The notes: a model not told the origin generated them from the sequence alone. Shown: positions 37,766 to 46,372, counted from the first letter of the stretch. The stretch: DNA of 64,000 nucleotides from Lysinibacillus sp. SGAir0095 (GCF_005491425.1 NZ_CP028083.1:4060001-4124000); one strand, 5' to 3'. Program-made: numbers and translations.

Positions 37766-37828
37766 AACCACCTAAAATGTTTCTTCAACATTCTAGGTGG
37801 TTTATATTATAAACCTCAGTTAGTGGGA
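37766..37828 (+). repeat. ACCACCTA palindromic element, copy 1 (acts as terminator)
   Basis: AACCACCTA (37766-37774) pairs with TAGGTGGTT around AATGT/ACATT, then T-rich sequence and AAACCTCAGTTAG. Related copies lie at 40704, 44223 and 45307. Confidence 0.65.
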
Positions 37829-38152
37829 TGATAGCTATAATCCGCATTTTTTAGAGTTCGATAAAACTCGTTTACTTATTGTAAGGTTAAGAGCTTATCT
37901 GCCTTATTCCAATAGAATTATGACCATTCATCAAAGGAACAGGAGCTGCACTCATCACCATTTGCAATATCTTAACCCTATAAACATCCCAACTTGAATC
38001 AAGAGCCTTCTTTAAGACTCTTATTCAAGTTGATCTTCATTAAATGGAAAAATAACATTAAATAATAGATTGTGTGCGGCTTGTTTTATTTTGAATCAAG
38101 CATAAGAAGCAAAACCGTGATTGCATCTTCTCATGGAAGCTGAAGCACTATA
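37829..38152. other. Intergenic region with a long inverted repeat
   Basis: AACTTGAATCAAGAG pairs with CTCTTATTCAAGTT at 37991-38032, with one bulge and no clear T-run. No gene is visible. Confidence 0.45.
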
Positions 38153-38989
38153 TCATGGCTGAATCAACCAACGATGAGCCTCAGTAAACAACGGTCCCCA
38201 TGTGGATTCGTGGTGCGTTCCGTCTGGAATGACGTCAAATCGGATTCTGCTATCTGCTACCCCAGCACCGGTAAGCGTCTGGATGAGCAGCGCGATGTGT
38301 TCATAAGCAATCCGGTTAAAGTCTGGATTATCGGTCTCCAGTTCTCCGATGCTGAGATAGAGGCGCAGCGTAGGAGAAATAACCGACTGCTGAATCAATT
38401 GAATGATCGCGCCGTTGTCCTGCCACATAACGAAAGAAATGCCGCCAACTCGGTTGAACTGAGCAGGATAGCGAATAGCGGTGTAGAGCGATATATAAGC
38501 ACCAAAAGAGCTCCCACCAATCATGGTATGTTCTGGTCCAGGGAGGGTACGATAGTGGTCGTCTATATACGGCTTGAGCGTCTCAGCAAGGAACGCAGCG
38601 TAAGCTTCGCCTTTGCCTCCGAAGCCATATTCTGCATTAATCGTGAAGTTATATTCATTGTTGCGCTGGTCGCCTCCATGATCAACAGCAACCACAATAG
38701 TCTCGAGTGCAGGTTCATCGATCGTCATTTGCTCCAACGTCTCATCGACTCCCCACTCACTTCCCCAAGACGTCGCTTGATCAAACACATTTTGTCCATC
38801 ATGCATATATATAACCGGATACCTACGAGCACCTTCGTTATAGCTTCTCGGCAGGTAAATCCATACTCTTCGCTCCGTCTGCAGCTGAGGAATCGGGAAC
38901 GCTTCGATTACCCTTACATCACCGTTAATCGTATGCATTTTATCGCCTGTCAAAACTTCTCTCCACGGCAAAGCAGTATTTTTCATCAT
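38153..38989 (-). CDS. Esterase-D/enterochelin-esterase-like hydrolase, GC-rich
   Basis: Alpha/beta hydrolase of 278 aa. RVWIYLPRSY and VIYMHDGQNVFD begin the fold, the nucleophile Ser is in MIGGSSFGAYISL, and the catalytic His is in GTHHESTWG. These proteins cleave esters of siderophores, sugars or formylglutathione. AGGAGA lies 8 nt before ATG 38989; the open frame continues to 39049 without a ribosome-binding site. G+C is much higher than in the surroundings (31 of 60 bases in 38161-38220), which points to acquisition from another genus. Confidence 0.85.
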   Translation of the reverse strand: MMKNTALPWREVLTGDKMHTINGDVRVIEAFPIPQLQTERRVWIYLPRSYNEGARRYPVIYMHDGQNVFDQATSWGSEWGVDETLEQMTIDEPALETIVVAVDHGGDQRNNEYNFTINAEYGFGGKGEAYAAFLAETLKPYIDDHYRTLPGPEHTMIGGSSFGAYISLYTAIRYPAQFNRVGGISFVMWQDNGAIIQLIQQSVISPTLRLYLSIGELETDNPDFNRIAYEHIALLIQTLTGAGVADSRIRFDVIPDGTHHESTWGPLFTEAHRWLIQP

Positions 38990-39221
38990 ATATGATTCTC
39001 CTAGTAATATGTTTTCTATAAACTTAGCATTTGGCCCGGCTGCTATCAATACCTATTACTTTAATACGTTCTAGGTGATCTTGTCGTTACCCATTCTACT
39101 TGTGATATGGTTATGCAAAAGGAAGAATAGCGGCTGATCCGCTGTACTTCAATGTTCTATATACTAAGGCCCTACCATATAATTCATTGACATTAGACTT
39201 AAATGAATAGGAGGAGAATTT

Positions 39222-40637
39222 ATCCATAATCGAGGTACAGATCCGCACAACAATCATGCGGAACAAAACCTTCGCAAGCAAGAACAGTCATCAAATAGTA
39301 CATACAAATGGAATATAGACCTTCCAGCTGAAATTCATTCACAAACAGTAGGTAAACGAGGGCCAATTTTAGAACAAGATAACATTGAACACGAAACATT
39401 ACAGACGTTTATTCATGAAAAGATTACAGAAAGACCCGTACATGTTAAGGGATGGGGTGCATTTGGCTATTTTGAAACGTTGTATTCTATGTCGAATTAT
39501 ACGTCCCTTTCATTTTTACAACAGCCAGGAACGCGCGTACCCGTATTTGTAAGATTCTCACTAGCAGTCAGCACAAAAGGAACACCGGATACGTCAAGAA
39601 ATGTACGAGGGTTTTCTACTAAATTCTATACAGAAGAAGGCATTTTCGATCTTATTTGTAATCATATCCCAGTATTTTCAGTACGCGATCCGATTCGTTT
39701 CCCTGAAGCGATTAAGGCATTCCTTCCATCACCGAAAAACAACTTAATCGATCCTACCCGATACTGGAGTTTTGTTGCAAGAGCACCTGAGTCGTTGTTA
39801 TTTACACTTCTTGTTTACTCTAATCTAGGTACAGTTAAAAGTCTGCGTCATTTACCGGGTTATAGTGTGAACACATATGTTTGGAAAAATGATGAAGGAA
39901 AACGTCATTATATTAAGTATACTTGGTCACCCATGGCAGGTCAGCAATACATTCGGAATGATGAAGCAGTGAAATTAGCTGGAGAAAACCCGGATATTGC
40001 TGGTCAGGATTTATATAATGCGATTGAAAATGGAGAACACGTAGAATATAGATTGTATGTCCAAGTGATTGATCCAGATAAATCTAAGGACTTGCCCTAC
40101 GATCCATTAGACGATACGAAGATTTGGGATCAGAAACAATTTCCATTCCATCCTGTCGGTCGCATGGTGTTAAACAAAAACCCAGATAACTACATGGAGC
40201 AAGTTGAAAAAGCCGCCTTTTCACCATCGAATTTACTGAATGGTGCCGAATTATCCGATGATAAAATGTTACAAGGTCGTGCCAATGTTTACTGGGATTC
40301 TCAACGTAATCGGATTGGGCCAGATTTCCGAAATGTACCAGTAAACAAACAAGCAGATTGGTGGCCGGGTGATTTAGTTACTAGTGGTAATGGTCGATTT
40401 GTGGAAGGAGAGCTTCAACGAGCTGACCTTGAAAAACAGGATGATTTTACACAAGCTGGGCTTTTTTATAAATCTCTTTCCGAGGGACAACAAAATGATT
40501 TAATTGATAATATGGCACATGGATTAACCACAGTCTCCTCAGATGTGTTTAACCTTATATACCAATATATGAATAATGCATCCCCTGATTTAGCAAGAAA
40601 ACTGAACAAAGCTGTGACAATGAAACGAGAGGGTTAA
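39222..40637 (+). CDS. Heme catalase with non-canonical start codon (ATC)
   Basis: Monofunctional catalase (2 H2O2 to O2 and water), about 471 aa if read from 39222. The distal His is in ERPVHVKGWGAFGYF, the proximal Tyr region in NVYWDSQRNRIG. The usual GNN before PVF is CNH. A perfect GGAGG (39210-39214) stands 7 nt before ATC CAT AAT CGA GGT, where an ATG is expected; the frame is closed upstream by TGA at 39204. The first ordinary start, TTG 39480, would remove the distal His. So either ATC is used, or the gene was inactivated by one G-to-C change. Confidence 0.75.
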   Translation: MHNRGTDPHNNHAEQNLRKQEQSSNSTYKWNIDLPAEIHSQTVGKRGPILEQDNIEHETLQTFIHEKITERPVHVKGWGAFGYFETLYSMSNYTSLSFLQQPGTRVPVFVRFSLAVSTKGTPDTSRNVRGFSTKFYTEEGIFDLICNHIPVFSVRDPIRFPEAIKAFLPSPKNNLIDPTRYWSFVARAPESLLFTLLVYSNLGTVKSLRHLPGYSVNTYVWKNDEGKRHYIKYTWSPMAGQQYIRNDEAVKLAGENPDIAGQDLYNAIENGEHVEYRLYVQVIDPDKSKDLPYDPLDDTKIWDQKQFPFHPVGRMVLNKNPDNYMEQVEKAAFSPSNLLNGAELSDDKMLQGRANVYWDSQRNRIGPDFRNVPVNKQADWWPGDLVTSGNGRFVEGELQRADLEKQDDFTQAGLFYKSLSEGQQNDLIDNMAHGLTTVSSDVFNLIYQYMNNASPDLARKLNKAVTMKREG

Positions 40638-40703
40638 AGATTTATAGCCTTTTGTGAATGAATTTGGCATATTAGTGATATTAAAGATGGTATATACATT
40701 CAA

Positions 40704-40771
40704 AACCACCTAAAACATTGTATTATCAATGTTATAGATGGTTTTTTTTTATAAACTGCACTTACGATACG
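40704..40771 (+). repeat. ACCACCTA palindromic element, copy 2
   Basis: AACCACCTAAAACATTG ... CAATGTTATAGATGGTTTTTTTT, then ATAAACTGCACTTACGATACG, which copy 3 repeats nearly exactly. It follows the catalase and can terminate it. Confidence 0.65.
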
Positions 40772-40809
40772 TAATTAAGAAAACCTTAAACAGTAACTGG
40801 AGATCGGCC

Positions 40810-41055
40810 TTTCCCGTTCCTTCGGGTGAATCTGGCCCCTGTGGGAGAATTGCCAGTTTTCGGGCTACTTCTTGCAGGTGACTGGAAAATCAATTTTGAA
40901 CTTTATGCTAAAGCATTGAATTTAACTGAAAAAGAGAAAGAAGTAATTGTAGAGTATGACAATAAAGTAGAAGAAGTAAAAACTAACTTGAAGATAAAGT
41001 GAACCAAGAGATTTCCATTGCACCATCACAAGCAGTTAGGGATTATTTTTTATAG
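40810..41055 (+). pseudogene. Decayed siderophore-binding lipoprotein C-terminal fragment
   Basis: A frame without a start encodes AGDWKINFELYAKALNLT and EYDNKVEEVKTNLKIK-stop. That is the pattern found after the central helix of iron-siderophore ABC binding proteins. A +1 shift at about 40990 continues as LEDKVNQEISIAPSQAVRDY and then stops. The rest of the gene is absent, so this is a frameshifted relic; no permease or ATPase genes remain nearby. Confidence 0.55.
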
Positions 41056-41365
41056 GAGAACTTAAATGATACATGGAAATTTTCCATACTTTTTTTGTTC
41101 ATGATGCATTTAATCCCTATCCATGGCCTTTCCCTCTGTTATACCACTACTTTTGATCCGGTTCGCCTTATCTCTGTAATGCAAAAAAGACTGTCTCAAG
41201 CATCAGGCTCTTTTTATTTAGGTTCATCGAATTTTGTGGTGGAATCAAATTTTCTCCTGCGCCCTTCAATTTTCATTGACACACAATTTCGCCATGACAC
41301 TAGTAATGTCATTTATTGGATAGTAATATGACAATAGAATGCGTTAAATTGGAGGCTAATGACTG
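41056..41365. other. Intergenic region, nothing recognised
   Basis: A 78-codon open frame here (41095-41331) has a composition and lack of ribosome-binding site that do not support a gene. The region probably is decayed sequence. Confidence 0.4.
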
Positions 41366-41971
41366 ATGCTTACTTATCATAACAACTCAAAAACAGCTAT
41401 TGTTGTTCTTCATGAAATTTATGGCATAAATCAACATATCAGAGAGGTTTGTGGAAGATTGTCCAACATTGGATATGATGTAATATGTCCCAATCTGCTG
41501 GATAGAGACGAACCTTATAATTACGAAGAAGAGGAAATGGCATACAAGAATTTCGTGAATATTGGTTTTTCCCCAATAGTGGAAAATACACGTTCAATTC
41601 TAATGCAGTTGAGACATAAGTATCAAATGTTATATGTGATTGGATACAGTGTTGGAGCCACCATTGCATGGTTATGTGGGACAGAAAAAGGCCTGGTTGA
41701 TGCCTTTGTTGCCTACTATGGGTCTCGTATAAGGGACTACCTGGATAAACAACCCCAATGTCCTTCGTTACTACTGTTCCCATCAGAAGAAATGTCTTTT
41801 AATGTTGAGGAACTTATCTGCAACTTACGTGAAAATGGTAATGTTGAGGTTCGTAAATATGAGGGTCTCCACGGATTTGCAGACCCCCAAAACAAGAACT
41901 ACTCCGAATTGTTATCCAAGCAAGCATTTGAAGATACCATAAAATTTTTTTCCACTTTATCACTGCCTTAA
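41366..41971 (+). CDS. Dienelactone-hydrolase-family protein (Ser nucleophile)
   Basis: Alpha/beta hydrolase of 201 aa. VLHEIYGINQHIRE matches the DLH entry motif HEIxG, the nucleophile elbow is VIGYSVGATIAW, and the catalytic His lies in EGLHGFADP. Classical dienelactone hydrolases have Cys in this elbow; here it is Ser, so a carboxylesterase-type reaction is more likely. TTGGAGG lies upstream of the ATG. No pathway partner is visible. Confidence 0.82.
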   Translation: MLTYHNNSKTAIVVLHEIYGINQHIREVCGRLSNIGYDVICPNLLDRDEPYNYEEEEMAYKNFVNIGFSPIVENTRSILMQLRHKYQMLYVIGYSVGATIAWLCGTEKGLVDAFVAYYGSRIRDYLDKQPQCPSLLLFPSEEMSFNVEELICNLRENGNVEVRKYEGLHGFADPQNKNYSELLSKQAFEDTIKFFSTLSLP

Positions 41972-42081
41972 TAAGCAAATAGAAACCTTATTTGGTTTCG
42001 TTAATGAGCGCATGATTATGTAGAACGGCTTCTGTATAATAGATTCAGCACTACTACAACAGAAATGGGGAATATCTTGAA

Positions 42082-42411
42082 ATGAAGAATGGACAATTAG
42101 AGAAACTGAATCTATACGACATTTCGAATGGGATATCAGAATATAAAAACTGGATAGTTAGTGAAGTAAATGATCATGCACTACGTATAGCTGTTATTAA
42201 CGGTGAATTTCATTGGCATAAACATGAAAACTGTGATGAGCTGTTTATGGTTCTTGAAGGGGAACTCTTTATTGATTTGGAAGATAAGACGGTAGCTCTG
42301 AAACCTGGGGAAATATTCACCATTCCACGTAATGTAATGCACCGTACTTGGTCTAAAGAAAGAACGGTTAATCTATGTTTTGAAAAATCATCCAACAATA
42401 TAAATGGATAA
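42082..42411 (+). CDS. Single-domain cupin protein
   Basis: A 109-aa small beta-barrel. Cupin motif 1 is GEFHWHKHENCDELFMVLEG, with His, His and Glu as metal ligands, and motif 2 is PGEIFTIPRNVMHRTWS, with His. Such proteins bind a metal and may isomerise or sense small molecules; the function is not determined. It lies 110 nt after the hydrolase gene and ends before a bidirectional hairpin. Confidence 0.82.
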   Translation: MKNGQLEKLNLYDISNGISEYKNWIVSEVNDHALRIAVINGEFHWHKHENCDELFMVLEGELFIDLEDKTVALKPGEIFTIPRNVMHRTWSKERTVNLCFEKSSNNING

Positions 42412-42462
42412 ACCATAGCCGATCCATAAAGATAAAGGGAGACGATAGCTTAATAAAGCATG

Positions 42463-42495
42463 AGAAAAACCACTGCAAAAGTGGTTTTTCTTTTG
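42463..42495. terminator. Bidirectional terminator
   Basis: AAAAACCACT/AGTGGTTTTT perfect stem with 5-nt loop between the cupin gene and the AraC-type gene. Confidence 0.85.
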
Positions 42496-42496
42496 G

Positions 42497-43372
42497 TTAT
42501 AACGAATGCTTACTTTTTTCCTTTATTGGCATCCAAACTTCGCTATAAACATTTTCATAAGTACCATCATGCTTTGTAAATGAAATTCCAGGTAGGTCGG
42601 CAATTTCATAACCTGAAGATGGCAACCATTCCGAATATATTTTTGCAGTTGTTTCTTGAAGAGTGGCAGGGAATGGTCCTTGATTAGGGAAAATTGCCCA
42701 CAAACTTTCTTCGATAGGAAGTTGTTCTAATTCAGCAAACGGATTTTCTTTAGTTGTTGCAAGACCAATCATATGAGTTAAGTAACCTTTTTCTTCTAAG
42801 TAACCATCATCAAAGTTATAAGATACATTCAAGACTTGTTGAGGATATAAATCAGCTAATTGATGCATCTCGTTTCTTTGTTTTTCGGTAATGGTTTGGG
42901 CTAGTTGTAAAATTTCATTATTGATGCCTTCAAATTGTATTGGCACCCTTTTCGATACTCCAACTATATTAAATTTCTCTTTCTTTTCAATTTTGAATTC
43001 CATGGAAACTCCTCCCCTAATATCTATAATGAATGTAAATTTGGGAAATGATTTTTGAATTTTATTTTTCGTCACTTCTGATGGTAAGAAGCCACACCAT
43101 TCACGAAAGGCTCTTGAAAATCCCTCGATTGATTGATAGCCATATTTAAAGGCAACATCTGTAACCTTCGCACCGTTTATTAATTCAACATTCGCTACTG
43201 ATAATCTCCTGTTTTTGATATACTCATTCAATGACATTCCTGCCATATACGAAAACATTCTTTTAAAATGATAATCAGATAGCCCAATTATATTTGATAT
43301 TTCTTTACCAGAGATTTCTTTCGTTAAATTTTTTTCAATGTAATCCATTAATTGGTTGAATTCTTGTAACAT
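42497..43372 (-). CDS. AraC-family regulator with GyrI-like effector domain
   Basis: A 291-aa regulator of the Rob/SoxS-plus-GyrI type. Residues about 5-105 hold the two AraC helix-turn-helix motifs (ISGKEISNIIGLSDYHFKRMF and VTDVAFKYGYQSIEGFSRAF). The C-terminal part is a GyrI-like small-molecule-binding domain (FKIEKKEKFNIVGVSKRVP to EVWMPIK). AAAGGAGG is 8 nt upstream of ATG 43372, so I start there and not at 43423. It senses some hydrophobic or drug-like ligand by family precedent. Confidence 0.88.
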   Translation of the reverse strand: MLQEFNQLMDYIEKNLTKEISGKEISNIIGLSDYHFKRMFSYMAGMSLNEYIKNRRLSVANVELINGAKVTDVAFKYGYQSIEGFSRAFREWCGFLPSEVTKNKIQKSFPKFTFIIDIRGGVSMEFKIEKKEKFNIVGVSKRVPIQFEGINNEILQLAQTITEKQRNEMHQLADLYPQQVLNVSYNFDDGYLEEKGYLTHMIGLATTKENPFAELEQLPIEESLWAIFPNQGPFPATLQETTAKIYSEWLPSSGYEIADLPGISFTKHDGTYENVYSEVWMPIKEKSKHSL

Positions 43373-43592
43373 TCCATTTCCCTCCTTTACAGTTACATCA
43401 TATTGTATCCATTGATTTTTCACTCGATATTTTTTATACGGATGTTATCGGATTACGAATCAATAACAGCTTAGAAATACTCTAAGCTGCTTTTGTGATC
43501 TTTTCTATCCTTTTATCTTTGTATTAGGTACTATCGTCTAACTTCTCAGTGCTGGATATATTTAAGTAAGAATCCTCATTTCAGTATTTACA

Positions 43593-43735
43593 ATGCAAAT
43601 ATTTGGGCTAGGTAACCCAATTTATATACATGACGAAAACGAATTTAACGTCAAAAAATGCGTGCTTATAGCATGTATGCTACGTTAAGCGAGCAATGTG
43701 CTGCAATTGTTGATGCAATTAAAGAAAGAGGGAGT
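43593..43735 (+). pseudogene. Relic of an MntA-type nucleotidyltransferase antitoxin
   Basis: The frame from 43593 reads GLGNPIYIHDENEFNVKK and then continues, after a frame change near 43655, as MRAYSMYATLSEQCAAIVDA. This is the pattern of the C-terminal end of MNT antitoxins that precede hepT. The catalytic GSxxxG...DxD part is missing, so nothing functional remains. Confidence 0.55.
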
Positions 43736-44152
43736 GTGTTTGACGTTGATTACGTGATTTTAAATAAAACAACGACCATTGAACGTTGTATAAATCGGAT
43801 TCATGAAGTATATGAGGGAAATCCTACTAACTTATCGGATTACATAAAACAAGATAGTATCATTTTAAATATTCAGCGCGCTTGTGAAGCAAGCATTGAT
43901 TTAGCAATGCTTATCGTCAGTGAACGTAAGCTTGGCGTGCCAAAAGCAAGTCGTGAAGGATTTAAATTGCTACAAGAGGCTGGATTGATTAAAGCTGATT
44001 TAGACAAGACCTTAATCAATATAGTAGGTTTCCGCAATATTGCTGTTCATGATTACCAAACATTAGAAATCGATACTTTAGAAGCGATTTTAGAAAAGCA
44101 TATTCATGATTTTAAGGATTATACGAAGGTTCTTTTGAAATTGGCGGAATAA
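43736..44152 (+). CDS. HepT-like RNase toxin (orphan)
   Basis: HEPN-domain RNase toxin. From VFDVDYVILNK on, the protein follows the known HepT layout: IERCINRIHEVY, DSIILNIQRACEASIDLAML and the RNase motif RNIAVHDY. Using the longer frame from 43658 these are R126, H131 and Y133. That Tyr is the residue that MntA-type antitoxins adenylylate to switch HepT off. The frame opens at ATG 43658, but residues 1-26 there belong to the antitoxin relic, so the GTG at 43736 is a likelier start. The partner is decayed, so expression may be tolerated through another MNT enzyme or low activity. Confidence 0.75.
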   Translation: MFDVDYVILNKTTTIERCINRIHEVYEGNPTNLSDYIKQDSIILNIQRACEASIDLAMLIVSERKLGVPKASREGFKLLQEAGLIKADLDKTLINIVGFRNIAVHDYQTLEIDTLEAILEKHIHDFKDYTKVLLKLAE

Positions 44153-44222
44153 TCGGTGCAGTTCGTTCATGAATTTGAATAAACACCCCAATAAATATAT
44201 AGTGAATTTTAGCATATAAAAT

Positions 44223-44262
44223 GGTCCCCCTAAAACTTTGTTAAATCAACGTTTAGGGGGTT
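44223..44262. repeat. Palindromic element, diverged copy 4
   Basis: CCCCCTAAAAC ... GTTTAGGGGG, with internal TTTGTTAAATCAAC as in the ACCACCTA family but GGGGG in the stem. It lies between the HepT gene and the convergent LOG gene and can terminate both. Confidence 0.5.
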
Positions 44263-44324
44263 ACCTTACTTAAATATAGTACGGTTATCCGCACCATATT
44301 TAAGTGTAGTTTTTTACTATTGTA

Positions 44325-44885
44325 TTAATATGCCCGAACTATAAGAGGTGCATAATTTGTTATATATTGTTCGATTTCATTGAAAGAGGTAGTAAATAAC
44401 ATTGCTTTTTTATCTACTTCAGTAAAGAACCCGTTTGTTACCATATCATCATAAAATTCTTTTAATTTATCATAGTAGCCACCTACATTGAATAAAATAC
44501 ATGGATTATGGTGTTGTCCAATTCTTGCCCATGAAATTACCTCGGAAATTTCTTCTAGCGTTCCAGGTCCTCCAGGTAGTGCAATATAGCAGTTTCCTAA
44601 TTCAATCATTTTGTTTTTACGTTCAGACATGGAATTTACAATTTCTAAACGGGTTAAATTAGAATGACATAGCTCACGGTCGACTAAAAATGTTGGAATA
44701 ATGCCGATTACTTTGCCATTATGTAATAAAACTTCATCTGCAATCACGCCCATAAGACCAGCCTTTCCTCCGCCGTATACTAAAGTATGACCATTTTCGG
44801 CAATCCATTTTCCAAGTGATTTTGCTGCGTCTTCGTATAAATAATTGTTACCTAGACTTGCACCACAATAAACTGAAATATTCAA
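44325..44885 (-). CDS. LOG-family protein (TIGR00730)
   Basis: A 186-aa Rossmann-like protein with the LOG signatures VYGGGKAGLMGV, SERKNKM and LPGGPGTLEEISE. Plant and some bacterial LOGs release free cytokinin bases from their nucleoside monophosphates; in Bacillales the physiological role is a nucleotide 5'-monophosphate phosphoribohydrolase activity, not well established. RBS GGAGG precedes the ATG. Divergent from the MazG-like gene. Confidence 0.85.
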   Translation of the reverse strand: MNISVYCGASLGNNYLYEDAAKSLGKWIAENGHTLVYGGGKAGLMGVIADEVLLHNGKVIGIIPTFLVDRELCHSNLTRLEIVNSMSERKNKMIELGNCYIALPGGPGTLEEISEVISWARIGQHHNPCILFNVGGYYDKLKEFYDDMVTNGFFTEVDKKAMLFTTSFNEIEQYITNYAPLIVRAY

Positions 44886-44937
44886 ATTCTATTCCTCCTT
44901 TATGCTATCATTATAGAAGTATAAGGAGTGATTTTCA

Positions 44938-45252
44938 TTGAATATTTTTGAATACCAAACGTGGATTACAGAATTTTATAAAAAACGTGGCTGGTATGAC
45001 TTAAACGCCTTTATTCGTGTAAATTTTTTAACGGAAGAAGTTGGTGAAGTTTCAAAAGCCATTCGAACAATTGAAATTGGGCGTGATCGTCCGGATGAAG
45101 AAACTCTACCAAAAGAAAACCAAATTGAGAATTTAAAAGAAGAACTGGGCGATGTTCTTGATAATTTATTTATTTTAGCTGATAAGTACGAAATTGATTT
45201 AACTGAAATAATGTTAAGCCATAAAGATAAATTAACCAAACGATATCAATAA
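44938..45252 (+). CDS. MazG-like nucleotide pyrophosphohydrolase
   Basis: A 104-aa all-alpha NTP pyrophosphohydrolase. The metal-binding motif is EEVGEVSKAI with LKEELGDVLDNLFILADKY, the ExxE-x12-28-ExxD pattern of the MazG family. It removes pyrophosphate from an aberrant or excess nucleotide; the substrate is unknown. The start codon is TTG behind AAGGAG with 9 nt spacing. Confidence 0.85.
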   Translation: MNIFEYQTWITEFYKKRGWYDLNAFIRVNFLTEEVGEVSKAIRTIEIGRDRPDEETLPKENQIENLKEELGDVLDNLFILADKYEIDLTEIMLSHKDKLTKRYQ

Positions 45253-45306
45253 GTATGCTTCTAACCTTTAAAAAGCCCATACATAAATATAAGTACTAAA
45301 ATAACA

Positions 45307-45380
45307 AAACCACCTAAATCGATGTTTTATCAACTTCTAGGTGGTTCTTTTGATAAAACCGCACTTACTTATGATACGGT
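45307..45380. repeat. ACCACCTA palindromic element, copy 3
   Basis: ACCACCTAAATCGATGTTTTATCAACTTCTAGGTGGTT then AAAACCGCACTTACTTATGATACGG (given here only as 45307-45380). The tail shares CGCACTTA and GATACG with copy 2. It overlaps the end of rlmH. Confidence 0.6.
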
Positions 45381-45844
45381 TCGCCCTTGATAATCCTAAA
45401 ACTTCGGTAAATTTGCTCGACTAGCACGAGCTTCATAAGCTGATGGGGAAGGGTCATTTTGCCGAAGCTTAGTTTTTCATCTGCGCGCTTGAGGACCTCT
45501 TCATGTAGACCGAGTGAACCGCCAATGACAAAGGCGACTTTACTTGTACCGTATGTCATGAGGGATTCGAGGTTCTTTGCCATGTCTTCTGAGGATTTCA
45601 TTTTTCCGTCGATTGCAAGTGCAATGACGTGCGTGCCGTCATTGATCTTGGCTAGTATCCGTTCGCCTTCTTTTCGTTTGACGATTTCCATTTCGGCATC
45701 GCTTAATTGTTCGGGGGCTTTTTCATCCGGGACTTCCACTAATTCAATTTTTGCGTAACCGCCTAAACGTTTTACATATTCGTCTATGCCCATTTTCAAA
45801 TACTTTTCTTTTAATTTTCCGACCGAGATGATCGTGATATTCAC
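45365..45844 (-). CDS. rlmH: 23S rRNA (pseudouridine1915-N3)-methyltransferase RlmH
   Basis: SPOUT methyltransferase that methylates pseudouridine 1915 in 23S rRNA, a step in 50S maturation. The knotted SAM-binding fold shows in [14 protein letters not shown], and the C-terminal signature [31 protein letters not shown] is complete. 159 aa. The frame opens upstream at 45868, but AGGTGG is 7 nt before the GTG at 45844. Highly conserved origin-proximal gene of the Bacillales. Confidence 0.96.
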   Translation of the reverse strand: MNITIISVGKLKEKYLKMGIDEYVKRLGGYAKIELVEVPDEKAPEQLSDAEMEIVKRKEGERILAKINDGTHVIALAIDGKMKSSEDMAKNLESLMTYGTSKVAFVIGGSLGLHEEVLKRADEKLSFGKMTLPHQLMKLVLVEQIYRSFRIIKGEPYHK

Positions 45845-46077
45845 TGATTTACCACCTTTACATTCCATTCATAATTAAATTTTACAACATATGATTTCCA
45901 GTCAACTATTGCCTAAAGAAACCGCTTGAAACCCTACTACATATAGGGTTTCAGTTTTCACTTTTATTAGAAAATTTAAATACAAACAATTTATCCACCT
46001 TAATACTACATTTACAAACAACTTATCCACATAAGTTATGCACATATCCACAATTACGTTCTATATATTGTGTAAAG

Positions 46078-46242
46078 TTATTTACTTGATACAATATATG
46101 TTGCTTGCTCCTCGCAATAAGAGCACTTTGTGGATAACTTTTCATTATCCGATAATTTGTCCATAATTGGGAACTCTTGCGTTTGCGCTACAAACATGTC
46201 TAATGCGTGGTCTATATGGGTTTCACAGCTATACGTCTCCAC
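46078..46242 (-). CDS. CxxH/CxxC protein, YyzF-like
   Basis: A 54-aa protein. CETH near the N-terminus and CSYC near the C-terminus are the two halves of a likely zinc-binding site (CxxH/CxxC protein family, YyzF in B. subtilis). Function unknown. The frame opens at 46278, but GGAGG is 9 nt before the GTG at 46242, and the Cys motif follows at once. It sits between rlmH and the HtrA gene, as in other Bacillales, here inside the DnaA-box cluster. Confidence 0.75.
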   Translation of the reverse strand: METYSCETHIDHALDMFVAQTQEFPIMDKLSDNEKLSTKCSYCEEQATYIVSSK

Positions 46243-46327
46243 TATTTTGTACCTCCTTTTTTTCAGAAATTTTAACAAACTTATTCACAGTTTATTCTAT
46301 GTTATCCACAATCCATTGTAACAAACA

Positions 46328-46372
46328 AAAAAAGAGTAGGAAAGAAAAGGCTTTTCTTCCACTACTCTTTGT
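46328..46372 (-). terminator. Hairpin after the HtrA gene
   Basis: AAAGAGTAG/CTACTCTTT with inner AAAAG/CTTTT; T-rich tail in the minus direction. Confidence 0.7.

Noticed and set aside
38174-38995. 273-codon plus-strand open frame opposite the esterase
   Set aside because: It lies exactly antisense to a clear alpha/beta hydrolase, has no ribosome-binding site or family pattern, and is explained by the higher GC content.
41095-41331. 78-codon plus-strand frame
   Set aside because: No ribosome-binding site, no family pattern, and it sits in decayed sequence.
43658-43735. Residues 1-26 of the long HepT frame as genuine N-terminus
   Set aside because: They match the C-terminal end of MNT antitoxins rather than HepT, so I treat them as part of the antitoxin relic.
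37766-45380. CRISPR-like array of the repeated hairpins
   Set aside because: Copies are kilobases apart with genes between, so not an array.
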